Below are positions 1 through 5,302 of a stretch of DNA of 5,302 nt, piece by piece. The notes below the pieces were generated by a model. The model was not told the DNA's origin, did not search any database, and saw nothing but the letters and a program-made list of their open reading frames with translations. The stretch is from positions 1 through 5,302 of the forward strand of contig JADLGT010000016.1 of NCBI GenBank assembly GCA_020849195.1, read 5' to 3'. Position 1 is the stretch's first letter; each line of letters starts with the position of its first letter. The translations under genes and the position numbers were made by a program. The DNA comes from Bacteroidia bacterium (lineage in GTDB: Bacteria; Bacteroidota; Bacteroidia; JABDFU01).

Positions 1-1
1 A

Positions 2-1792
2 GTAGAAGACAATACCTCTGAAAATGTAGAGGTGTTAATTCATCTTGCAGCCGATGTGTCTCCCGATAAAACCATTGATGCCTTATATGCTTTCACCGAT
101 TGTGAAGTATCCATATCGCCAAATGCTTGCATAATTGAAAACGATAAACCCCGCTTTCTCAGCGTAAATGAAATACTGAAAATTTCTACTCAGCAAACGC
201 TCGAACTCCTTAAAAAAGAACTCGAAATTGAGCTGCATGAACTGGGCGAGCAATGGCATTTTTCTTCTCTTGAAAAAATATTTATCAAAGAAGAAATGTA
301 TATCGACTTTAAAAAGTACAGCGACAAAGAAAATTTATTCAACTACCTCTACGATTGCTTCAAACCGCATAAGCGTAAACTTAATCGCGCCATTAACGAC
401 GATGATTTGGAAAAACTGACGAAGATTCCGATGATTCGCATTACACGTTTCGACAGTATAAAGGCAGACGAAGTAATGAAAGACCTCGAAGCAAAAATTG
501 AACAGGCAAAGAATAATCTTGCTAACCTCACGGAATATGCCATAGAGTATTTTAAAAATTTAAAAAAGAAATATGGCGACACTCGCGGGCGAAAAACCGA
601 AATTCGTTCTTTCGAAAGTATTCAAGTGCGCCAAGTTGTTGTTGCTAACGAAAAATTATATGTGAATAGAGAGGAAGGATTTATTGGATATGGGCTCAAG
701 AAAGATGAATTTGTATGCGAGTGCTCGGATATTGACGACATTGTGGCCTTTACCAAAGAGGGAAAACTGAAAATAGTTAAAATTGCAGACAAAGTTTTTA
801 TTGGAAAAGACATCATTTATGTAAATGTGTTTAAGAAGAATGATGAATACACTATTTACAATATGATTTATCGCGATGGTAAAAAAGGATCGGCAATGAT
901 GAAACGCTTTCCGGTTACCGGCGTAACACGCGACAAAGAATACGATTTAACCAAGGGAGCACCGGAGTCTCAAGTACTCTATTTTACGGCTAATCCTAAC
1001 GGGGAAACAGAAGTTGTTACTGTACATTTAAAACCATTACCCGGATTGCGTAAGCTAGAGTTCGATGTGAATTTTTCCGAACTTGCCATAAAAGCACGTG
1101 GCACAATGGGGAATGTTGTAACAAAATACCCCGTAAAGAAAATAGTACAGAAATCGAAAAGTGCAGGCGTAATTCGAACTGAAAAAATTTGGTTCGACGA
1201 CAATGTTCACCGGATAAATAATAACGAACAAGGTTCTTATCTCGGAGAGTTTTCGGGAGATGAAAAAATACTTGGCATTACACAAAGCGGTCATTATAAA
1301 TTATATTCCTATGATTTATCGGCACATTTTGACGAAGACATTGTGCTAATTGAAAAGTTCGATGCTTCCAAAACTATTTCAGCAGTTTATTATGATGGCA
1401 AGGATAAAACCTATTTTGTAAAACGATTTATAATTGAACCAACAGATAAAAAAGTATTATTTATTACCGAAGCCGAAGGTTCTGTCCTCGAAGTAGCAAG
1501 TACAAACCAATCTCCACTTGTAGAGGTTATCTTCTCTAAAAAAGAATTGAAAAATAAAAAGATAAATCTTTCTGAATTTATTGAAGTTAAAAGTCGTCAG
1601 GCCAAAGGAAATAAACTCAGCGACGAAAAAGTAAAGGAAGTAAACCTGATCGAGTCGAATGAAAAACCTGTGCGCCCGCCTGCTGCTTCTTCAAAGGAAA
1701 CTTCGTCCAATAAAAAATCTTCTGAATTGCCTTCTTCACAAAAAAATAAGAAAGACGGGAAACCTCCGAAGCAGACCACGTTGGACATTTAA
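2..1792 (+). CDS. parC: DNA topoisomerase IV subunit A, C-terminal part (5' partial)
   Basis: This is the A (cleavage/religation) subunit of topoisomerase IV, which with ParE decatenates and relaxes DNA in the cytoplasm. The reading frame is open to the left edge (VEDNTSENVEVLIHLA...), so the ATG at 32 is internal. 596 codons are visible of a protein I expect to be roughly 850-900 residues. The winged-helix domain with the active-site tyrosine is missing. Visible parts are the end of the tower region (KTIDALYAFTDCEVSISP, EQWHFSSLEKIFI), a long helix/coiled-coil stretch at about codons 150-195 (nt 450-590), and a beta-pinwheel CTD from about nt 600 to 1620 (LYVNREEGFIG, DIDDIVAFTKEGKL, YNMIYRDGKKG, VLYFTANPNGE, HFDEDIVLIEKF). 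The canonical gyrase GyrA-box (QRRGGKG-like) is absent; the nearest segment is KARGTMGN (nt 1091-1114), which fits ParC rather than GyrA. A 44-residue Lys/Ser/Pro-rich tail ends in QTTLDI. Family assignment is firm. The ParC versus GyrA choice rests on recalled Bacteroidota ParC sequences. Confidence 0.93.
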   Translation, partial: VEDNTSENVEVLIHLAADVSPDKTIDALYAFTDCEVSISPNACIIENDKPRFLSVNEILKISTQQTLELLKKELEIELHELGEQWHFSSLEKIFIKEEMYIDFKKYSDKENLFNYLYDCFKPHKRKLNRAINDDDLEKLTKIPMIRITRFDSIKADEVMKDLEAKIEQAKNNLANLTEYAIEYFKNLKKKYGDTRGRKTEIRSFESIQVRQVVVANEKLYVNREEGFIGYGLKKDEFVCECSDIDDIVAFTKEGKLKIVKIADKVFIGKDIIYVNVFKKNDEYTIYNMIYRDGKKGSAMMKRFPVTGVTRDKEYDLTKGAPESQVLYFTANPNGETEVVTVHLKPLPGLRKLEFDVNFSELAIKARGTMGNVVTKYPVKKIVQKSKSAGVIRTEKIWFDDNVHRINNNEQGSYLGEFSGDEKILGITQSGHYKLYSYDLSAHFDEDIVLIEKFDASKTISAVYYDGKDKTYFVKRFIIEPTDKKVLFITEAEGSVLEVASTNQSPLVEVIFSKKELKNKKINLSEFIEVKSRQAKGNKLSDEKVKEVNLIESNEKPVRPPAASSKETSSNKKSSELPSSQKNKKDGKPPKQTTLDI

Positions 1793-1802
1793 AAAATGAT
1801 TC

Positions 1803-2507
1803 ATGAAAACTTTATGGCCAACTGTTAAAAAAGTTTTCAAACTACTTTTTCTTTCTCTTGGTTTGTTGTTTTTTATACTTCTTGTGTTTTCGTTTACACG
1901 CCTTCCCTACGATATTCATTTTTGGTTAGGCACAAAAGGAGCTAAGTATAAATTTACACCCGATTATATTATTTTTCTTGGCGGCAGCGGAATGCCCAGC
2001 TCCTCCAACCTCATACGTATTTATTATGTTTCGGCGCTATCCGAAAAATATCCCTTAGCTAAAATATTAATTACTCACCCTACAGACACATCGGTTCTTG
2101 CTCTTATGCGCGCCGAACTTGCAGAAAGAGGAGTTGACTCAATGCGTATTGAAATTGAAAAAAAAGGAACAAATACCCGTGCGCAAGCCATAAAAATTGC
2201 GGAAGACTTTCCTCAACTAATTCCACAAAATATAGTTATTGTTACTTCGCCCGAAAATATGTTGCGTACAGTAAAGGTGTTTCGGAAAGCCGGCTTCATA
2301 AATGTAGGCGGACAATCGGCATTTGAAAATGAAATGTTTATCGATCTTACCTATAATCATAAAAAAATTGGAGGAAAAATATTTATTCCGGATGTTTCTT
2401 CCAATCTTAATTTGCGTTATAATTTTTGGAATTATTTGAAACTCGAAATTTCATGTCTGCGTGAATTTGTGGCCATTGGCTATTACTGGTTAAATGGTTG
2501 GATATAG
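1803..2507 (+). CDS. DUF218 / YdcF-family membrane-anchored protein
   Basis: This 234-residue protein belongs to the DUF218 family (YdcF, SanA, ElyC relatives). Members are envelope-linked proteins, some implicated in cell-wall integrity; the molecular activity is not settled. A basic N-terminus (KK at 9-10) is followed by one hydrophobic helix at about residues 14-31, consistent with a signal anchor and the domain outside the membrane. The domain then starts with PDYIIFLGGSG (53-63) and the conserved Arg (R72), continues with EKKGTNTRAQA (119-129, the E..x.NT signature), and then TSPENMLRTVKVFRKAGF (149-166). The last motif normally reads TSxxHxxR; here Asn152 occupies the histidine position. 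The start at 1803 is chosen because the earlier ATG at 1796 is in another frame that stops after 10 codons. No Shine-Dalgarno is visible. The gene lies 10 nt after parC in the same direction, so co-transcription is likely. Family assignment is good; specific function is unknown. Confidence 0.85.
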   Translation: MKTLWPTVKKVFKLLFLSLGLLFFILLVFSFTRLPYDIHFWLGTKGAKYKFTPDYIIFLGGSGMPSSSNLIRIYYVSALSEKYPLAKILITHPTDTSVLALMRAELAERGVDSMRIEIEKKGTNTRAQAIKIAEDFPQLIPQNIVIVTSPENMLRTVKVFRKAGFINVGGQSAFENEMFIDLTYNHKKIGGKIFIPDVSSNLNLRYNFWNYLKLEISCLREFVAIGYYWLNGWI

Positions 2508-2586
2508 TTTATCCCAAGTTATTTGCCAAAATATTTTTCATTCACCATCGATTTCACTAACTTAATGGAACTTTAAATTTATCCCA
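2508..2586. repeat. 9-bp direct repeat TTTATCCCA at both ends of an intergenic gap
   Basis: TTTATCCCA occurs at 2508-2516, directly after the stop codon of the DUF218 gene, and again at 2578-2586, where its last A is the first base of the next ATG. The two copies are 70 bp apart and bound the entire 78-nt gap. The repeat itself is certain. Its meaning is not: it could be chance, a regulatory site, or a footprint of an old small insertion. Between the copies I see no gene, no convincing hairpin and no complete Bacteroidota promoter. Only a TTTG (2522-2525) resembling a -33 element is present, without a matching TAnnTTTG downstream. Confidence 0.3.
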
Positions 2587-4178
2587 TGCAAAAAAGATAC
2601 TCCTCCTTCCTGCAATTTATTTTCCTGTTTGCCATATCAACTATATGTGCTCAGCAGAATATTTCTTTTCGTTCCAATTTAAAATACCCCGGACAAACAT
2701 GCGCCAACATTTGGGGATACGTGGATAGTTTGGGAAATGAGTATGCTTTAGTGGGAGCTTCGTTGGGTCTTTCAATAGTTAATGTTTCAAATCCTGATTC
2801 GGTTTTTCAAGTCATACAAATACCCGGTCCCAATAATTTATGGAAAGAAGTAAGAACATGGAATAAATACGCTTATGTTGTGTCGGAAGGCGGGGGCGGA
2901 CTACAGATTATTGATTTGAGTAAACTGCCCGACACAACCGGTATGAAAAGTAAATATTGGCAGCCCGTTTACAACAACATTACACTTGTAAAAGCACATA
3001 CACTTCATATCGACAATGGTTTTGCTTATTTGTATGGGGGCACTTTTTCGGGTGCGTTGATATGCGATTTGTCTGATCCATGGAATCCTGTTGTGGCGGG
3101 GTTATTTAGCCAAACGTATATCCATGATGGATATGTTCGTAACAATGTATTGTACGGCGCACACATATATGAAGGGTACTTTTCAATTATTGACGTATCT
3201 AATAAATCAACACCTAATTTACTTCAAACAGAAAATTCTCCAAAAGGAGCAACGCACAATACTTGGCTTTCGGATAACAGTTCAACCTTGTTTGTAACCG
3301 ATGAAACGACCGGCTCGTACCTTGCAGCTTACGATGTAAGCAATATTTCAAATATTACAGAGATAGATCAGGTGCAATCAATTCCTGCGGGTTCAGGGTC
3401 GATAGTACATAATTGTCATGTTAAAAACGATTGGGTGGTGTGTTCTTATTATCGCGATGGAGTAGTTATTTTTGATGGACATAGACCATCAAACCTTGTA
3501 CAAGTCGCTAATTACGACACTTACCCTGCAGGTTCCGGAGCGGGTTATAACGGCACTTGGGGCGTATATCCTTTTTTACCATCAGGCATTCTCATTGCAA
3601 GTAATATTGAAGACGGCTTGTTTGTTCTTTCGCCTACATACAAGCGAGCCTGTTACCTTGAAGGCACTGTAACTGATTCGACCACCGGCTTGCCAATTAA
3701 TACTGCAACTATTTCTATTCAAACTACAACTGTAATAGACAGTACTGCCATAACCGGGAAATATGCTATTGGAACTGTTGATACCGGAAATTACACAATA
3801 CAAATAGCTAAGCCCGGTTATGTAACACGCCTGATAGGAGGGGTTGCCTTAACAGCAGGAAATGTTGCCGTATTGAATGTAAAGTTAAAACCTGTTGCAG
3901 CTTCGCTTAATGAAGTTTCCAGAGCTAAAATTTTGGAGGCATACCCCAATCCATTTTCTAACACATTTACTGTTGCTTATTCTTTTGAACGTGATTTGAA
4001 TATAGATGCACAGCTACTTCTGACCGATGTAGCCGGACGCATTGTTGCTGTAAAAAAAATAAAAAATAAATCCGGAATTATTTCAATTGATGATTGCTTG
4101 GAAAAGGGAATTTATTTTGTACAAATACAGAATGGTAATAGTACTGTGGGATTTATAAAAATTTTGAAAATGGAATAG
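2586..4178 (+). CDS. Secreted choice-of-anchor B family protein with CarboxypepD_reg-like domain and T9SS type A sorting domain
   Basis: This 530-residue protein is exported by Sec and then probably by the type IX system to the cell surface or medium. Residues 1-22 form a signal peptide (basic MQKR, hydrophobic core, ICA|QQ cleavage). Residues about 28-350 match the choice-of-anchor B family, a propeller-like domain with LVIvD-type repeats of unknown function. Matching segments are NIWGYVD (41-47), EYALVGASLGLSIVNVSNP (52-70), YVVSEGGGGLQIIDLS (97-112), HTLHID (138-143), YIHDGYV (178-184), HNTWLSD (224-230), TDE (238-240), HNCHV (275-279), YDTYP (310-314), and GTWGVYPFLPSG (323-334). Residues about 356-436 resemble a carboxypeptidase-regulatory-like beta-sandwich (LEGTVTDSTTGLPINTATIS, GNYTIQIAKPGY). 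Residues about 453-530 are the type A sorting domain (YPNPFSNTFTV, DVAGRIV, GIYFVQIQNG, FIKILK). The Cys at 21 is not in a lipobox, so this is not a lipoprotein. The gene is separated by 78 nt from the DUF218 gene and has no Shine-Dalgarno. Ligand or enzymatic role cannot be inferred. Confidence 0.9.
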   Translation: MQKRYSSFLQFIFLFAISTICAQQNISFRSNLKYPGQTCANIWGYVDSLGNEYALVGASLGLSIVNVSNPDSVFQVIQIPGPNNLWKEVRTWNKYAYVVSEGGGGLQIIDLSKLPDTTGMKSKYWQPVYNNITLVKAHTLHIDNGFAYLYGGTFSGALICDLSDPWNPVVAGLFSQTYIHDGYVRNNVLYGAHIYEGYFSIIDVSNKSTPNLLQTENSPKGATHNTWLSDNSSTLFVTDETTGSYLAAYDVSNISNITEIDQVQSIPAGSGSIVHNCHVKNDWVVCSYYRDGVVIFDGHRPSNLVQVANYDTYPAGSGAGYNGTWGVYPFLPSGILIASNIEDGLFVLSPTYKRACYLEGTVTDSTTGLPINTATISIQTTTVIDSTAITGKYAIGTVDTGNYTIQIAKPGYVTRLIGGVALTAGNVAVLNVKLKPVAASLNEVSRAKILEAYPNPFSNTFTVAYSFERDLNIDAQLLLTDVAGRIVAVKKIKNKSGIISIDDCLEKGIYFVQIQNGNSTVGFIKILKME

Positions 4179-4233
4179 AAAAGAATTTGAAAAAATTGGC
4201 AATAGAGTGTTTCAACTGCCTCCCATTCTATTT
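4179..4233. other. Convergent intergenic gap without a clear terminator
   Basis: Two genes end face to face here, 55 nt apart, so transcription from both sides should stop in or near this gap. The only inverted repeats I can see are weak: TTGAAA (4187-4192) with TTTCAA (4210-4215), and GGCA (4198-4201) with TGCC (4217-4220). Neither forms a GC-rich stem followed by a T-run, so no terminator is called. Bacteroidota often lack textbook intrinsic terminators, and read-through or factor-dependent termination is possible. Confidence 0.5.
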
Positions 4234-5302
4234 CTACGTTTGTATCACCCCTACGTTATATTGTTTAGTAATTGGTGCATGATTTGCCGCTTCAATGCCC
4301 ATGCTTATCCATGTTCGGGTGTCGGCAGGGTTTATGATAGTATCTATCCAAAGTCTTGCCGCTGCATAGTAGGGCGATGTTTGCAATTCGTAACGCTTAG
4401 TAATTTCGTTTAACAATTTATCTTCTTCAACTTTACTTATTTCCTTGCCCTGTGTTTTAAGTGCTGCCACTTGTATTTGCAGCAATGTTTTGGCTGCCTG
4501 TGCGCCACCCATCACCGCTATTTGTGCAGTAGGCCATGCCACAATTAATCGTGGGTCATAGGCTTTGCCGCACATGGCGTAATTGCCCGCTCCATACGAA
4601 TTACCTATAATTACAGTAAACTTTGGTACTACCGAATTACTCATTGCATTTACTAATTTGGCCCCATCTTTAATAATACCGCCCTGTTCCGATCGCGAGC
4701 CTACCATAAATCCGGTTACGTCTTGTAAAAAAACAAGAGGTATTTTTTTCTGATTGCAGTTCATAATAAAACGAGCCGCCTTATCGGCCGAGTCGCTGTA
4801 AATAACGCCTCCAAACTGCATTTCGCCTTTTTTACTTTTTACCACTTTACGTTGGTTAGCTACAATACCCACCGACCAACCTTCTATGCGAGCAAGTCCG
4901 CAAATAATAGTTTGCCCGTACCCTTCTTTATATTCTTCAAAGTCCGAGTTGTCAACAAGACGATCGATTACTTCGCGCATATCATAAGGCTTGTCGCGTG
5001 TGTCAGGTATAATGCCTAAAATTTCTTCCTTATTTTTTTTCGGTTCTTGTATTTCGGATCGGTCAAAGCCGGCAGTATCAAAACTTCCCACTTTATCCAT
5101 TATGTTGCGTATGCGTGTAAGACAGTCTTTATCATCTTTGCATTTGTAATCAGTAACACCCGATATTTCGCAATGCGTTGTGGCCCCGCCCAGCGTTTCA
5201 TTATCGATAGTTTCTCCAATGGCTGCCTTTACCAAATACGAACCCGCTAAAAAAATAGTACCTGTTTTATCAACAATCAATGCTTCGTCGCTCATAATGG
5301 GC
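4234..5302 (-). CDS. Acyl-CoA carboxylase carboxyltransferase (beta) subunit, methylcrotonoyl-CoA carboxylase-like (5' partial)
   Basis: This subunit transfers the carboxyl group from carboxybiotin to an acyl-CoA, working with a biotin carboxylase/carrier alpha subunit not present here. The frame continues past the right edge (PIMSDEAL...), and the Met at 5295-5293 sits in a conserved internal stretch, so it is not the start. About 355 of an expected 510-545 residues are visible. Counting that Met as 1, the segments are: end of the N-domain with TGTIFLAGSYLVKAAIGE (11-28) and LGGATTHCEISGVTDY (35-50); the C-domain with FGGVIYSDSADKAARF (161-176), FLQDVTGFMVGS (189-200), GIIKDGAKLVNA (206-217), GNSYGAGNYAMCGKAYDP (231-248), and VMGGAQAAKTL (261-271); and the C-terminus SPYYAAARLWIDTIINPADTR (307-327). 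The KDGAK and YYxxARLW..xIINPxDTR segments resemble the methylcrotonoyl-CoA carboxylase beta subunit more than propionyl-CoA carboxylase, suggesting leucine catabolism. A geranyl-CoA or other branched acyl-CoA substrate is an alternative. Promoter and neighbours lie outside the window. Confidence 0.92.
   Translation of the reverse strand, partial: PIMSDEALIVDKTGTIFLAGSYLVKAAIGETIDNETLGGATTHCEISGVTDYKCKDDKDCLTRIRNIMDKVGSFDTAGFDRSEIQEPKKNKEEILGIIPDTRDKPYDMREVIDRLVDNSDFEEYKEGYGQTIICGLARIEGWSVGIVANQRKVVKSKKGEMQFGGVIYSDSADKAARFIMNCNQKKIPLVFLQDVTGFMVGSRSEQGGIIKDGAKLVNAMSNSVVPKFTVIIGNSYGAGNYAMCGKAYDPRLIVAWPTAQIAVMGGAQAAKTLLQIQVAALKTQGKEISKVEEDKLLNEITKRYELQTSPYYAAARLWIDTIINPADTRTWISMGIEAANHAPITKQYNVGVIQT

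Noticed and set aside
32..34. ATG at 32 as the start of the first gene
   Set aside because: The frame is open upstream to the window edge, and the residues there and downstream match the middle of ParC, so the true start is outside the window.
349..1788. Several antisense open frames of 63-79 codons across parC
   Set aside because: They lie wholly within parC coding sequence, show no recognisable motifs, and look like composition shadows of the AT-rich gene.
2158..2165. Run of eight A within the DUF218 gene as a frameshift or slippage site
   Set aside because: The frame reads through it into the conserved GTNT segment and the full domain, so there is no sign of a frameshift.
2400..2585. Bacteroidota-type promoter (TTTG / TAnnTTTG) before the secreted-protein gene
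   Set aside because: Only near matches such as TTAATTTG and TAATTTTTG inside the upstream gene and an isolated TTTG at 2522 were found; none has both elements at proper spacing.
2586..2655. Lipoprotein signal peptide, because of a cysteine near the end of the hydrophobic segment
   Set aside because: The residues before Cys21 (S-T-I) do not fit a lipobox, whereas ICA|QQ fits ordinary signal peptidase cleavage and the T9SS domain gives another anchoring route.
3091..3803. Small open frames overlapping the secreted-protein gene in other frames
   Set aside because: They overlap well-conserved domain motifs of the main gene and have no family features of their own.
4187..4220. Possible bidirectional terminator between the convergent genes
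   Set aside because: The inverted repeats are only 4-6 bp, mostly AT, and not followed by a T-run; they would not form a stable terminator hairpin.
5293..5295. ATG (minus strand) as the start of the carboxylase gene
   Set aside because: It lies within the conserved internal stretch (PIMSDEA) of the carboxyltransferase N-domain, and the frame continues to the window edge; about 190 residues of N-terminal sequence are missing.

Overview
The window looks like ordinary chromosomal DNA from a member of the Bacteroidota. Four observations support this. The topoisomerase subunit reads like the Bacteroidota ParC lineage. One secreted protein ends in a type IX secretion (T9SS) type A sorting domain, a system confined essentially to this phylum and close relatives. 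The genes are AT-rich and lack Shine-Dalgarno sequences, as is usual there. The acyl-CoA carboxylase is also of a Bacteroidota-like type. The combination of T9SS with a choice-of-anchor B protein suggests a free-living or environmental lineage, but genus cannot be decided from the sequence.

Layout: (1) 2-1792, plus strand, is the C-terminal two thirds of the topoisomerase IV A subunit (parC); its start and catalytic tyrosine lie before the window. (2) 1803-2507, plus strand, begins 10 nt later and encodes a membrane-anchored DUF218/YdcF-family protein, probably co-transcribed with parC. (3) After a 78-nt gap, 2586-4178, plus strand, encodes a secreted choice-of-anchor B protein with a carboxypeptidase-regulatory-like domain and a T9SS sorting domain. 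(4) After a 55-nt convergent gap, 4234-5302, minus strand, is the C-terminal two thirds of a biotin-dependent acyl-CoA carboxylase carboxyltransferase (beta) subunit, closest to methylcrotonoyl-CoA carboxylase; its start lies beyond the right edge.

The genes do not form an obvious pathway: chromosome decatenation, an envelope protein of unclear function, a secreted or surface protein of unknown function, and probably leucine/branched-chain acyl-CoA catabolism. No RNA gene, mobile element, CRISPR array or phage-like signal was seen, and no previously undescribed system could be supported. The points most worth a second look are a possible beta-clamp-binding motif at the ParC C-terminus, the loss of a usually conserved histidine in the DUF218 protein, and the domain architecture of the T9SS cargo.
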